From an uncultured Collinsella sp. (lineage in GTDB: Bacteria > Actinomycetota > Coriobacteriia > Coriobacteriales > Coriobacteriaceae), in NCBI GenBank assembly GCA_900542235.1, contig UQNB01000030.1:1-21698 (forward strand): a stretch of DNA of 21,698 nucleotides, read 5' to 3'. Below, one piece after another: positions 6,710-15,302 of this stretch. Numbering within the stretch: the stretch's first letter is position 1; each line of letters starts with the position of its first letter. The notes under the pieces were generated by a model, which did no database searches, had not been told where the DNA came from, and saw only the letters and a program-made list of their open reading frames with translations. A program made the position numbers and the translations under genes.

Positions 6710-7993
6710 ATGAGCGAGCAGACCATCGGTACCACGTGTGTTCAGGGCGGTTATCGCCCGGGCGATGCAGAGCCGCGTCAGGTGCCCATCTACCAGTCAA
6801 CCACGTGGAAGTACGACACGTCCGAGCACATGGGCAAGCTGTTTGACCTGGAGGAGTCGGGCTACTTCTACAGCCGTCTGCAGAATCCCACGTGTGATCT
6901 GGTTGCCGCCAAGATCTGCGAGATGGAGGGCGGCACCGCTGCGATGCTCACGAGCTCGGGCATGGCTGCGAACTTCCTCGCGATCTTTAACGTGGCCGGC
7001 GCCGGCGATCACGTGGTCGCAAGCTCTGCCATCTACGGCGGTACCTACAACCTGCTCGCCCATACCATGGGTCGTATGGGTGTCACCTGCACCTTCGTTG
7101 CTCCCGACTGCACCGACGAGGAGCTCGAGGCAGCCTTTGAGCCCAATACCAAGCTCGTCTTTGGCGAGACGATCGCCAACCCCGCCCTTGCCGTGCTCGA
7201 TATTGAGCGCTTTGCCAAGGCCGCGCACGACCACGGCGTACCGCTGATGGTCGACAACACCTTCCCGACGCCCGTGATGTGCCGTCCCTTTGAGTGGGGC
7301 GCCGATATCGTTACGCACTCCACCACTAAGTACATGGATGGCCATGCGGCCTACCTGGGTGGCGTGATCGTCGATCACGGCCAGTTTGACTGGATGGCCC
7401 ATGCGGACAAGTTCCCGGGTCTCACCACGCCCGACGAGAGCTATCACGGCGTGACCTATGCCGAGAAGTTCGGTCGCGAGGGTGCCTTCATTACCAAGGC
7501 AACCGCGCAGCTCATGCGTGACCTCGGCCCCATGCAGAACCCTCAGGCGGCCTTCTTCCTGAACAGCTCGCTCGAGAGCCTTCATGTGCGCATGCCGCGT
7601 CATTGCGAGAACGGCCTGGCCGTTGCCAAGTTCCTGCAGAGCCATCCCAAGGTACGCTTCGTGAGCTATCCGGGCCTGGAGGGCGATAAGTACTATGACA
7701 TGGCTCAGAAGTACATGCCCAACGGTACCTGCGGCGTTGTGAGCTTTGGCTTTAACGGTGGTCGCGCGGCGGCCGAGACCTTTATGAAGAGCCTCAAGCT
7801 CGCCCAGATCGCCACGCATGTGGCAGACGCCCGCACTTGCTGCCTGCATCCCGCTAATGCCACGCATCGTCAGATGAACGATGAGGAGCTCATCGCCTGC
7901 GGCATCTCCGCCGACATGGTGCGCCTGTCGTGCGGCCTCGAGGACACGGCCGATCTGATTGCCGACCTTGAGCAGGCGCTCGAGCAGTGCTAG
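6710..7993 (+). CDS. metY: O-acetylhomoserine sulfhydrylase / Cys-Met metabolism PLP enzyme (MetY-like)
   Basis: PLP-dependent gamma-family enzyme, 427 residues, most likely joining O-acetylhomoserine with sulfide to give homocysteine for methionine synthesis. Typical features in order: QVPIYQSTTW (25-33), YFYSRLQNPT with the cofactor-phosphate Tyr/Arg (52-61), SSGMAA (82-87), the YGGTYNL stacking tyrosine region (109-115), VDNTF with Asp182, and STTKYMDGH with the Schiff-base Lys207. The long insertion after GGVIVDHG, including FPGLTTPDESYHG, is characteristic of the MetY group and not of cystathionine lyases. ATG at 6710 has AAGGGAG 6 bases upstream. A methionine gamma-lyase activity remains possible. 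The gene is monocistronic, with its own promoter and a long terminator. Confidence 0.88.
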   Translation: MSEQTIGTTCVQGGYRPGDAEPRQVPIYQSTTWKYDTSEHMGKLFDLEESGYFYSRLQNPTCDLVAAKICEMEGGTAAMLTSSGMAANFLAIFNVAGAGDHVVASSAIYGGTYNLLAHTMGRMGVTCTFVAPDCTDEELEAAFEPNTKLVFGETIANPALAVLDIERFAKAAHDHGVPLMVDNTFPTPVMCRPFEWGADIVTHSTTKYMDGHAAYLGGVIVDHGQFDWMAHADKFPGLTTPDESYHGVTYAEKFGREGAFITKATAQLMRDLGPMQNPQAAFFLNSSLESLHVRMPRHCENGLAVAKFLQSHPKVRFVSYPGLEGDKYYDMAQKYMPNGTCGVVSFGFNGGRAAAETFMKSLKLAQIATHVADARTCCLHPANATHRQMNDEELIACGISADMVRLSCGLEDTADLIADLEQALEQC

Positions 7994-8062
7994 GCTAGCG
8001 TGCGTGCGAGGCGTGGGACGGCTTTTCGGCTGACGACGTCCTCATAGTTCCGATTCCGTAGG

Positions 8063-8109
8063 CGGGACCCCGATCGTGTCCGTTTGTAGGCGATTGGGGT
8101 CCCGTTTTT
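8063..8109 (+). terminator. Rho-independent terminator after metY
   Basis: CGGGACCCCGATCG (8063-8076) pairs with CGATTGGGGTCCCG (8091-8104) with a single G-U pair and a 14-base loop, followed by five T. It ends 25 bases before the next gene's ATG, so the MFS gene must have a promoter inside or just after this hairpin, or depend on readthrough. Confidence 0.92.
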
Positions 8110-8134
8110 GCGTTGCACGATAGAAAGGATATAC

Positions 8135-9439
8135 ATGGAGAAAACTGCCGAGCAGCTGCGCCGCGAACACATTGCCCTAGAGGGCGACACCCACGGTAAG
8201 AATAAATGGGCGATTCTGTTCACCGTGCTCGTCATGACCTTTATGGCGTGTCTGGATGCGAGCATCGTGACGGTGGCGCTCCCAGTGATGCAAAAGGAGC
8301 TGGGGGTGGGTCTCGACCGCATTCAGCTCGTGAGCTCGGTGTATCTGCTCGCGACGTGCGTCGCCATGCTGCCGTTTGGCCGCTTGGGCGATGTGCGCGG
8401 CAAGGTGAATGTGTTCCAGCTTGGTGTAATCGTCTTTACGGGCGGCTCGTTGCTTTGCGGGCTTTCGGCTTCGCTCGAGGTGCTTATCTTGGCGCGTTTC
8501 GTGCAGGGCATTGGCTGTGCCGCCGCGATGGCCAACAATATGGGCATCATCACCGAGTCGTTTCCGGCGCGTGAGCGCGGCCGTGCCATGGGCATTCTGG
8601 CGACCTTTGTGGCTCTTGGCATGATGTGCGGCCCCGTGCTCGGCGGCGTGCTGGTGGCGAGCTTTCCCTGGGAGAGCATCTTCCTTATCAATCTGCCCAT
8701 TGGCGTAATCTCGTTTATCGTGGGACTCTATACGCTGCCGCATGTGAAGCCGGAGGCTGGCGAACGCCCTATGCCGTTGACAGAGGCGGCGCGTCGCTGC
8801 TTTGCGAGCTCGGCTTTCACGATTAACCTGGCTTGCATGCTTATCGTGTTCGTGGGTATCGGTGCCTCCGAGTTTGTGCTGCCGTTCTACTTTCAGGATG
8901 CCCACGGCTTTAGCTCCGATATCTCCGGCCTGTTGTTTTTGGCGATGCCGGTCGTGAATGCCTTTGTGGGCCCGCTTTCGGGCTCGGTGTCCGACCGTGT
9001 TGGTTGTGAAGCGCCCACGGCCGTTGGCCTGGGCGTGTACGTGTGCGGTCTCTTTGCGGTGAGCACGCTTGACGAGCACTCTTCCATCTTGATGATTGTG
9101 TGCTGCGTCGCGTTTATGTCGTGCGGCACGTCGATCTTCCAGAGTCCCAATAATTCGCTGTATATGGGTTCGGCTCCGCGTGAGGCGCTTGGCTTTGCGG
9201 GCAGCTTGAGCAGCTTGGCGCGCTATGCGGGCATAGCGCTGGGTATTACGGCGGCGTCGCGCATCCTGTATGGACAGACGAGCGCGGCGATGGGCAAGAC
9301 GGTCACGAGCTATGTGGCGGGTCGTCCGGACGTGTTCCTCTTTGGCTTCCGTTTGGTATTCTACGTGCTGATGGCCGTTGCTACCGTGGGCTTTGCGCTC
9401 ACATTGGTACGTTTGGTGAGGACGCGCACCCGGCATTAG
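8135..9439 (+). CDS. MFS transporter, DHA2-like drug/solute exporter
   Basis: Integral inner-membrane transporter of the major facilitator superfamily, 434 residues. The first helix carries LDASIVTVALP (40-50), a hallmark of EmrB/QacA-type proton antiporters. Motif A appears as GRLGDVRGK (82-90) between helices 2 and 3, and motif C as MMCGPVLGGVL in helix 5. The family usually has 14 helices in about 470-510 residues; this shorter protein appears to hold about 12-14, so the exact number needs a topology prediction. The ATG at 8135 has AAAGGA 6 bases upstream. The substrate is unknown. No regulator gene adjoins it, and no clear terminator follows in the 160-base gap before xpt. Confidence 0.88.
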   Translation: MEKTAEQLRREHIALEGDTHGKNKWAILFTVLVMTFMACLDASIVTVALPVMQKELGVGLDRIQLVSSVYLLATCVAMLPFGRLGDVRGKVNVFQLGVIVFTGGSLLCGLSASLEVLILARFVQGIGCAAAMANNMGIITESFPARERGRAMGILATFVALGMMCGPVLGGVLVASFPWESIFLINLPIGVISFIVGLYTLPHVKPEAGERPMPLTEAARRCFASSAFTINLACMLIVFVGIGASEFVLPFYFQDAHGFSSDISGLLFLAMPVVNAFVGPLSGSVSDRVGCEAPTAVGLGVYVCGLFAVSTLDEHSSILMIVCCVAFMSCGTSIFQSPNNSLYMGSAPREALGFAGSLSSLARYAGIALGITAASRILYGQTSAAMGKTVTSYVAGRPDVFLFGFRLVFYVLMAVATVGFALTLVRLVRTRTRH

Positions 9440-9599
9440 CGTGTTGGGAGGCTGTCTGCCACGAATCGGGCCTATCTACTGGTCTTGCAGCTTTATAGTG
9501 CGATGCGGCTTGTGGGGCGGGCGGGGGTAGGTCCGTGGTAGACTATCGAACAACGTTTATTAATCGCGCGGTATCGTTGCCGCGAGAAGGGGTTGCGCC

Positions 9600-10178
9600 A
9601 TGCAGGAGCTTGAGGATCGTATTCGCCATGACGGCATCGTAAAGGCCGGTAACGTCCTTAAGGTTGATGCCTTCCTCAACCACCAATGCGACGTTGAGCT
9701 GTTCGACCACATGGGCGCCGAGTGGGCCCGTCTGTTCAAGGATGTCGAGATCAACAAGATCCTGACGATCGAGGCTTCTGGCATTGGTATGGCTTGCATC
9801 GCGGCTCAGCATTTTGGCGGCGTGCCGGTGGTCTTTGCCAAGAAGGCACAGTCCATCAACCTCGACGGCGAGCAGTACGCCACGACCATCTACTCCTTTA
9901 CCAAGCAGAAGGAGTACCCGGTCATCGTTGGCAAGCGTTTCCTGTCCGAGGGCGACAAGGTTCTGATCATCGACGACTTCTTGGCCAACGGCTGCGCGCT
10001 CGAGGGTCTTATCAAGATCTGCGAGGCTGCGGGTGCCGAGGTGTCCGGTATTGGCATTGCGGTGGAGAAGGGCTTCCAGGGCGGCGGCGATAAGCTCCGC
10101 GAGCGCGGCTTTCGCGTCGAGAGCCTGGCCCGTATCGCCGATATGGACTGCGAGACCGGCGAGATCACCTTCGCCTAA
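9600..10178 (+). CDS. xpt: Xanthine phosphoribosyltransferase
   Basis: Cytosolic purine-salvage enzyme that joins xanthine and PRPP to give XMP. The 192 residues have family length and begin with the typical [12 protein letters not shown] segment. [13 protein letters not shown] (53-65) matches the phosphate-loop region of the Xpt group. [12 protein letters not shown] (120-131) is the PRPP-binding motif, with the acidic pair Asp125-Asp126. The ATG at 9600 has GAAGGGG 7 bases upstream. In Firmicutes xpt is under a guanine riboswitch, but I see no purine-riboswitch core in 9440-9599. A -10-like TAGACT at 9539-9544 has no good -35. The gene is followed by a palindrome with a T-run that probably ends its transcript. 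Confidence 0.93.
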   Translation: MQELEDRIRHDGIVKAGNVLKVDAFLNHQCDVELFDHMGAEWARLFKDVEINKILTIEASGIGMACIAAQHFGGVPVVFAKKAQSINLDGEQYATTIYSFTKQKEYPVIVGKRFLSEGDKVLIIDDFLANGCALEGLIKICEAAGAEVSGIGIAVEKGFQGGGDKLRERGFRVESLARIADMDCETGEITFA

Positions 10179-10206
10179 GCGCGCAACACAAGCGATTGGT
10201 ATGCGA

Positions 10207-10241
10207 TGTGACAAAGGGACGGTCCCTTTGTCACATTTTTT
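10207..10241 (+). repeat. REP-like palindrome, copy 1, doubling as xpt terminator
   Basis: TGTGACAAAGGGAC (10207-10220), one G, then its exact reverse complement (10222-10235), followed by six T. The stem and T-run are in the right place, 28 bases after the xpt stop, to act as a terminator. The same arms recur at 20382-20410 beside unrelated genes, so the element itself appears to be a dispersed repeat. Confidence 0.85.
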
Positions 10242-10261
10242 GTATGAGGGGAGGTGTTGAT

Positions 10262-10642
10262 ATGGATGAGAACAAGATGGGATGGCGCGAGTATGCGCGC
10301 TATGCCGAGATGTCGGCCGAGGAGTTGGCGCGCGATTGCGAGGTGCAGGTGTTTCGCGCGACGGGTCCGGGCGGGCAGGGCGTGAACACGACGGACTCGG
10401 CGGTGCGCATGAAGCATATCCCTTCGGGAATTACCGTGACGGCGCGCGAGAGCCGCAGTCAGTTCCAAAACCGTAGTAGCTGCCTGCGTAAGCTGCGCGC
10501 TGAGCTTGAGCGTCGCGGGCGTCCACCGCGCCGACGCGTAAAGACCAAGGTGCCTCAGCGCTCGCGCCAGCGGAGGCTCAATGACAAGCACTTCAACGCG
10601 ATTAAAAAGGCCAACCGTCGCAAGCCGGGGAGCGACGAGTAG
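10262..10642 (+). CDS. Stand-alone GGQ-domain release-factor-like protein
   Basis: A 126-residue protein consisting almost entirely of a class I release-factor catalytic domain. The peptidyl-tRNA hydrolysis motif [16 protein letters not shown] (35-50) is present, with GGQ at 37-39. The stop-codon-reading domains of RF1/RF2 are absent, and the C-terminus from about 88 is strongly basic, as in ArfB/YaeJ, where the tail enters the empty mRNA channel of stalled ribosomes. A rescue function is therefore inferred. The context NTTDSAVR is closer to RF1/RF2 than to ArfB, and the residue after GGQ is Gly instead of the usual His. ATG at 10262 has GGGGAGG about 7 bases upstream. The gene runs tail to tail into the lipid kinase gene with 21 bases between stops. 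Confidence 0.8.
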   Translation: MDENKMGWREYARYAEMSAEELARDCEVQVFRATGPGGQGVNTTDSAVRMKHIPSGITVTARESRSQFQNRSSCLRKLRAELERRGRPPRRRVKTKVPQRSRQRRLNDKHFNAIKKANRRKPGSDE

Positions 10643-10663
10643 CCGATTGTTTCGCTGGTCTTG

Positions 10664-11626
10664 CTAGCGGGTGGGGTGCCAGACCTGGAGGGCGCCGGCG
10701 AGGATGTCGACCTCAATGCGCGAGGCGACAACGGGCTCGCCGTCGGCCTGGATGGGGTAGTCGGGCTCCTCAAAGGTGAGCTCGGCATGGCGACAGCGGC
10801 GCATGCGAATCGGTGGCAACTTGGTATGGTGGCCGTCCTTGGCCGAAAGGAACATTGGCAGGGCTACCGCGCGAGGGACGGGACCGCAGGCGTAGCAGAC
10901 GTCGAGCATGCCGTCGCAGGGGTCGGCATCGGGGCAGATGCGATAGCCCGAGCCATAGGTGGGGCCCAGCTGAATTGCCATGATGATCGCCCTCACGCGC
11001 TCGGCGGGCGCGCCGTCAAAGCTGACTGTCATGGGGTAGTTGCGATAGCGTAGGCCAAACTGCTCAAGTCCTGAGAGGGTGTAGAGCGGCGCGCCCGTCA
11101 GGCCGGTCTTTTTGCGCAGCTCGGTGGTGCCAAGGCCGATGGCGGCATCGATGCCGACCGAAAGCGTCTGGTCGTAGTACTCTACGGTAGCCTCGCCGCT
11201 GCCGCTCGCGGGGCTCCACGAGCGAATGCGCCCGATGTCCTGACGCTGCAGCTCGCAGGTGAGCAGCGCGCCAAAATCCTTGCCGGAGAAATCGTCGATA
11301 CCGAGCGTCTGGGCAAAATCGTTGCCGGAGCCCACGGGCAGGACGGCAAGGGCGGGGCGGGCGCCCTCCTTTTGCGTCATAAGCCCGTTGACGACCTCGT
11401 GAATCACGCCGTCGCCGCCAAGGGCGATAACGGTACGATAACCCTGTGCCTGTGCGGCCAGCTCCTTGGCGTGTCCCATACGCTCGGTCAACACCAGGTC
11501 AAACTGGGATGCGCGTGCAGTCATGTCCAAAAAGCGTTGCAGGCGCTCGGCAACTTCGCGTGCCGCACCCGACTGGGCGGCTGGGTTGGCGATGATGAGC
11601 GTGCGACCAAAATCAGTTGCGTGCAT
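10664..11626 (-). CDS. Diacylglycerol kinase-family lipid kinase
   Basis: Soluble or membrane-associated kinase of the DagK/YegS/sphingosine-kinase family, 320 residues, which phosphorylates a lipid such as diacylglycerol. Seen in order: an N-terminal LIIANPAAQSG strand (10-20), the ATP-binding GGDGVIHEVVNGL (70-82), and PVGSGNDFAQTLG (97-109). A beta-sandwich C-terminal half ends near the QADGEP segment typical of the family. The frame is open back to 11698, but the ATG at 11626 is preceded by GGGAG and gives the expected start; the upstream ATG has no ribosome binding site. It lies 87 bases downstream of the CLC gene on the same strand and may be co-transcribed. The physiological lipid cannot be decided from sequence. 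Confidence 0.9.
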   Translation of the reverse strand: MHATDFGRTLIIANPAAQSGAAREVAERLQRFLDMTARASQFDLVLTERMGHAKELAAQAQGYRTVIALGGDGVIHEVVNGLMTQKEGARPALAVLPVGSGNDFAQTLGIDDFSGKDFGALLTCELQRQDIGRIRSWSPASGSGEATVEYYDQTLSVGIDAAIGLGTTELRKKTGLTGAPLYTLSGLEQFGLRYRNYPMTVSFDGAPAERVRAIIMAIQLGPTYGSGYRICPDADPCDGMLDVCYACGPVPRAVALPMFLSAKDGHHTKLPPIRMRRCRHAELTFEEPDYPIQADGEPVVASRIEVDILAGALQVWHPTR

Positions 11627-11713
11627 GGGGCGACTCCCGGCGTATGACGTGACGGTGCGGTCGCGCTCGGGTCGAATTGCTCCCGATTGTGGCTGCACGG
11701 CGAATACTAACGT

Positions 11714-13135
11714 CTACTCTATCAGGTCGTTGTGGCGCTCGATAGCCTCTGCCACCGTGCCGCCCTCGTCCACAATAAGCGAACGGCGTTTAGGCGAGAC
11801 AATGCGCTGTGCGGGATATACGCCGCGGTGTCCGCCGGCGAGATAGCTGATAAACGCCACGATCACGAAGAAGCCGGCGGCCGTGCCGTGGAACAGGTCG
11901 ATGGCCATCATGCAGGTGGTGATGGGCACGTTAAGGCCGGCGCAGAACACGCCGAGCATGCCCAGCGCCGCTAGAAAGCTGGGGTCGATTCCGACGAGGC
12001 AACCGATCCAGCCACCGAGTGCCGCACCGATGCCAAACAGGGGCGTGACCTCGCCGCCTTGGAAGCCCGCGCCCAGGGTAAGCGCTGTGACGACCAACTT
12101 GATGGCTGCGTCCGCCAGGGTGGTGTTGCCTGCAAATCCGGCGCCGGAAAGCCACGTGGAAAGGCCGGCGTAGTCCCAGGCGTCAAGGAGGGCATAGGCG
12201 GCCAAAACCACGAGTGCGCCTATGAGTGCGCGAACGAGGTAATTGGTGATAAAGCGGCCGTACAGGCTCTTGACGGTACGAACCGACCAGGCAAAGAGAC
12301 GTGCGGTGAGACCAAAGATGATGGCGCTGATGACTACGATGACAACCGTCCGTGGTGTCATGTTGGGAACGCTGGCGATGACATTCGCCTCGTACTCGGT
12401 TCCCAAGGCAAGCGACGTAAAGTAGCCGGTAAACGAGGCGACCAGGCAGTAGATGCCCGCGGTGTAGTCGATCTTGCCGATAAAGCACATCTCCATGCCA
12501 AAGAAAGCTCCAGCAAGGGGTGAACCGAATACGGCGCCAAAGGCCGACGAGATGCCGGCGAGCATGAGGTCGTGGTGGTCATGCTTTTTGAGGTGGGCGA
12601 GGCTCGAGATGTTGCTGGCGATGGTGCCACCAATCTGCACCGCAGCTCCCTCGCGACCGGCCGACCCGCCCGTTAGGTGCGTGAGCGTGGAACAGACGAA
12701 GGTGAGGACGGCCATGCGCATATGGATGAGGCGTGTGCCCAGAGCGGAGTCGATGACCAGGTTGTTTCCGCGTTTGGCGGCAAGGCCGTGGTTTTTGTAC
12801 ACCCAAGCGGTGGCAACGCCCACAACGGGAAGCAAGGCGTAGACCCACGCATGGCGCTCGCGATAGTCGGTCGCGATATTCAGCGAGGCCAAAAACGCCC
12901 AAGCGGCAACGCCCATGGCGAGCGAGACGATGACGACGAGTGCGAGCAACTTGGCGCTCGCGAGTAGGTTACGGGCGTTGCGACGCGTGTCGGCAGCCAA
13001 GAGATGCTCGGAGCGGGTGAGCTGATGCCTGCCGGCCATGATGACGTCGCTAAGGGAGAAGAAGCCGCCGCCGTCGAGCGGCTGGGAATGATCCTGCGCC
13101 TCGTTTGCGCTTTCGGGTTTATCGGTAAAAGCCAT
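11714..13135 (-). CDS. CLC-family anion channel/antiporter, possibly fluoride/proton type
   Basis: Integral membrane protein of 473 residues in the CLC family. Family landmarks: GGSAGREGAAVQIGG (156-170) with the gating glutamate Glu162, GSPLAGAFFGMEM (204-216), and GAGFQGGEVTPLFGIGAALGG (355-375). The canonical chloride-selectivity loop GSGIP is not seen; the corresponding place appears to read KRGNNLVID (121-129). GREGP is GREGA here. These changes resemble the bacterial CLC-F branch, which exports fluoride in exchange for protons. That subgrouping is my inference. A roughly 60-residue hydrophilic N-terminus precedes the first helix. ATG at 13135 has GAGG about 7 bases upstream, behind a perfect TATAAT. 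No fluoride riboswitch is apparent upstream. Confidence 0.85.
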   Translation of the reverse strand: MAFTDKPESANEAQDHSQPLDGGGFFSLSDVIMAGRHQLTRSEHLLAADTRRNARNLLASAKLLALVVIVSLAMGVAAWAFLASLNIATDYRERHAWVYALLPVVGVATAWVYKNHGLAAKRGNNLVIDSALGTRLIHMRMAVLTFVCSTLTHLTGGSAGREGAAVQIGGTIASNISSLAHLKKHDHHDLMLAGISSAFGAVFGSPLAGAFFGMEMCFIGKIDYTAGIYCLVASFTGYFTSLALGTEYEANVIASVPNMTPRTVVIVVISAIIFGLTARLFAWSVRTVKSLYGRFITNYLVRALIGALVVLAAYALLDAWDYAGLSTWLSGAGFAGNTTLADAAIKLVVTALTLGAGFQGGEVTPLFGIGAALGGWIGCLVGIDPSFLAALGMLGVFCAGLNVPITTCMMAIDLFHGTAAGFFVIVAFISYLAGGHRGVYPAQRIVSPKRRSLIVDEGGTVAEAIERHNDLIE

Positions 13136-13164
13136 ACGTTCCTCTTTTGGGTTGCAACACGAGC

Positions 13165-13193
13165 ATTATAGAACGTGTCAAACGAGACAAACC
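13165..13193 (-). promoter_or_regulatory. Promoter of the CLC gene
   Basis: A perfect TATAAT on the minus strand (plus-strand ATTATA, 13165-13170) lies 30 bases before the CLC start codon, implying a leader of about 22 bases. The -35 at 17-base spacing is GGTTTG, which is weak; TTGTCT lies 14 bases away. Confidence 0.45.
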
Positions 13194-13345
13194 GGCAGGT
13201 TGGTTTCGGTTCTGTTTTGTGGCTTGCGGCCGACAGATGTATTCGAGAACGTGGCTGTGCCGCCGTCGTGCGGCGGGAGATTATACTGAGATAAACATAA
13301 AGAATCGGCGCCCGTGATGTGCGCCGCAGCATGCTAGAGGTGTAT

Positions 13346-14608
13346 ATGGCTGAGAAACTCATTCCGTTGGAGGACGCGCAGGCGATCGTTTTGTTGCACG
13401 TGAATCGCACCGAAGTCGTCGAGATTCCCGTGTGGCAGGCCGCCGGTCTTCCCTTGGCAGAGGACGCGGTGGCCGATATCAACATTTCGCCGTTTGCCAA
13501 CAGCGCTATGGACGGATATGCCGTGCGCTCGGCGGACTTGGTGCAGGCATCTGGCGAGGTGCCGGTGACGCTCGACGTTGTCGGACACGAGGCCGCGGGC
13601 CATGTGTTTGAGGGCGCAATCGGCGCGGGTGAGACGGTCCGCATCATGACGGGCGCGCCGGTACCCGAAGGTGCCGATGCCGTGGTGAAGTACGAGATCG
13701 TCGATGTGCTCGTCGGTGACGGCAACGAGGGTTCGCGTGTGAGGTTCTCGGCGCCTGCCAAGGTAGGGGAGAACGTTCGCTCTGCCGCCGAGGAGGCCCA
13801 TGCCGGCGACGTTGTGATGCACGCCGGCGAGGTCGTGGCTCCGGCGGGCGCGGGTCTGCTGGCAAGCGCCGGATACGCGAGCGTGAAGGTGCACGCTGCC
13901 CCGCGTGTGGGCATCATCTCGCTGGGCACGGAACTGGTCGCACCGAGCAACGTGCCGGCGCGCGGGCAGATTCGCGACTCCAACTCGTCGGCGTTGATGG
14001 CCGAAGCGCTCGATGCCGGCGCCGAACCGGTGTTCTACGGTATCGCTCCCGATGATGAGCAGGCGATTGCCGAGCTGGTGCATCGTGCCGTGCAGGAGTG
14101 CGATTTTGTCATTACGAGCGGCGGTGCCTCGGCGGGCGATTACGACTACGTGACGGCGCTGGTCAAGCGCGAGGGCGAGGTGCTCTTCGATCGCATCTCG
14201 ATGCGCCCCGGCAAGGCCATCACGTTTGGTCTGCTTGGGGGCAAGCCGTATTTGGGGCTTTCGGGCAATCCCGCGGCGGCGTATGTGGGCTTTGAGATGC
14301 TCGCCCGCCCCGCGATCCGCAAGATGCGCGGCTTTGCCGAGGGTACGCGTCCCGTGCAGCAGGCGATATTGACGCACGGCGTGAAGAAGCGCCAGGACCG
14401 ACGCTTCTTCGATCGCGCCACGGTTTTGCGCGACCCCGAAACCGGTGAGCTGTTGGTGACCGAGGCCAAGACGCAGAATTCGGCGCTGCTCGGCACGATG
14501 CAGCGGGCCAACTGTCTGCTGCGTATTGACGAAGGGCCGTGTGAGCTCAAGCCGGGCGACATCGTGGGCGTCGTGCGTGTCGATCTGCCTGAGGATGCCG
14601 TGTTGTAG
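13346..14608 (+). CDS. moeA: Molybdopterin molybdenumtransferase MoeA
   Basis: Cytosolic enzyme that inserts molybdate into adenylylated molybdopterin to make active molybdenum cofactor. The 420 residues show the MoeA order: domain I/II with SPFANSAMDGYAVR (48-61) containing the conserved MDGYA; GETVRIMTGAPVPEGAD (95-111); the MogA-like domain with VGIISLGTEL (188-197), the metal-site segment TSGGASAGDYD (257-267) and LSGNPAAA (305-312); and a C-terminal barrel from about 335. GTG and ATG codons lie upstream at 13319 and 13331, but ATG 13346 has GAGG 5 bases before it and gives the family start MAEKLIPLEDA. A -10-like TATACT lies at 13282-13287. The stop overlaps the ribosome binding site of mogA, so the two form an operon. 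Confidence 0.94.
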   Translation: MAEKLIPLEDAQAIVLLHVNRTEVVEIPVWQAAGLPLAEDAVADINISPFANSAMDGYAVRSADLVQASGEVPVTLDVVGHEAAGHVFEGAIGAGETVRIMTGAPVPEGADAVVKYEIVDVLVGDGNEGSRVRFSAPAKVGENVRSAAEEAHAGDVVMHAGEVVAPAGAGLLASAGYASVKVHAAPRVGIISLGTELVAPSNVPARGQIRDSNSSALMAEALDAGAEPVFYGIAPDDEQAIAELVHRAVQECDFVITSGGASAGDYDYVTALVKREGEVLFDRISMRPGKAITFGLLGGKPYLGLSGNPAAAYVGFEMLARPAIRKMRGFAEGTRPVQQAILTHGVKKRQDRRFFDRATVLRDPETGELLVTEAKTQNSALLGTMQRANCLLRIDEGPCELKPGDIVGVVRVDLPEDAVL

Positions 14609-14618
14609 GAGGAATGCT

Positions 14619-15098
14619 ATGGAGCTGAAGATATCGATCGTGACGTGTTCGGACACGCGCGATCTTGCCCAGGATGAGGCCGGAGCCGCACTCGAGGAAC
14701 TTATCGAGGCGCAGGGCTGGACGGTCGCCTCACATGTGGTTGTTCGCGACGACGTCAGCGAGATCGGTGATGCCATTGTGGAAGCCGCCGATGAGTGCCA
14801 CGCCAATGTCGTGCTCACCTGCGGCGGCACGGGGCTTTCGATGCGCGATGTGACGCCCGAGGCGACGCGTGCCGTCTGCGACCGCGATGTACCGGGTATT
14901 GCCGAGGCGATCCGTGCGTACTCCATGACCAAGACGCGCCGCGCCATGCTCTCGCGCGCCGTGTGCATGCAGTGTGGGTATACGCTTGTCATCAACTTTC
15001 CGGGATCCACGAAAGCGGCCCGCGAAAGCTGGGAGGCCGTGAGCGACCAGCTGGAGCATGCGGCCCAGATGACGGCGGGCGGCGGGCACACCAAATAA
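14619..15098 (+). CDS. mogA: Molybdopterin adenylyltransferase (MogA/MoaB family)
   Basis: Adenylylates molybdopterin, preparing it for metal insertion by MoeA. The 159 residues form a single MoCF-binding domain: ISIVTCSDTRD (5-15) at the N-terminus, LTCGGTGLSMRDVTPEATR (66-84) as the molybdopterin/nucleotide-binding core, and INFPGSTKAARE (125-136), in which Phe stands where LPGS is commonest. ATG at 14619 has AGGAGGA (14607-14613) directly over the moeA stop, which implies translational coupling. An in-frame ATG far upstream inside moeA is not credible. MogA and MoaB cannot be separated by eye, so the symbol is provisional. A strong terminator closes this two-gene unit. Confidence 0.9.
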   Translation: MELKISIVTCSDTRDLAQDEAGAALEELIEAQGWTVASHVVVRDDVSEIGDAIVEAADECHANVVLTCGGTGLSMRDVTPEATRAVCDRDVPGIAEAIRAYSMTKTRRAMLSRAVCMQCGYTLVINFPGSTKAARESWEAVSDQLEHAAQMTAGGGHTK

Positions 15099-15111
15099 GC
15101 GCACTACCTGC

Positions 15112-15145
15112 GGCGGAGCGACCTTGCGAGTCGCTCCGCCTTTTT
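15112..15145 (+). terminator. Rho-independent terminator after mogA
   Basis: GGCGGAGCGAC (15112-15122) pairs perfectly with GTCGCTCCGCC (15130-15140) around a 7-base loop, followed by five T. It separates moeA-mogA from modABC. Confidence 0.95.
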
Positions 15146-15191
15146 ATGCATCGACAGCGCGGGCCGTCTCGTGGTTATTGGTAAAAGAAAA

Positions 15192-15242
15192 TTATCAGGC
15201 GAGAAATCTTTATCACTGATATTATTCGCACGAAAGTATAAT
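15192..15242 (+). promoter_or_regulatory. mod promoter with TTATCAG/CTGATA operator-like repeats
   Basis: A perfect TATAAT (15237-15242) lies 61 bases before modA; no good -35 is seen at 16-18 bases, which is common for activated or tightly controlled promoters. Just upstream, TTATCAG (15192-15198) and TTATCACTGATA (15210-15221) supply TATCAG/CTGATA inverted halves. The same sequence elements occur at 18845-18870, after modC. The regulator is not identified; a ModE-type protein is one possibility, but no regulator gene is in the window. Confidence 0.5.
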
Positions 15243-15302
15243 CTAATTACAGAATAAAGCTCGCGGTGGGGTACCCGGGCACAAGGTCCGAAAGGGTTGA
15301 AC

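Noticed and set aside
9440..9599. Purine riboswitch upstream of xpt
   Set aside because: Looked for because xpt is riboswitch-controlled in Firmicutes, but the conserved core and P1 pairing are not visible.
13136..13318. Fluoride riboswitch upstream of the CLC gene
   Set aside because: The predicted leader from the TATAAT is only about 22 bases, too short for the motif, and no crcB-type core is seen on the minus strand.
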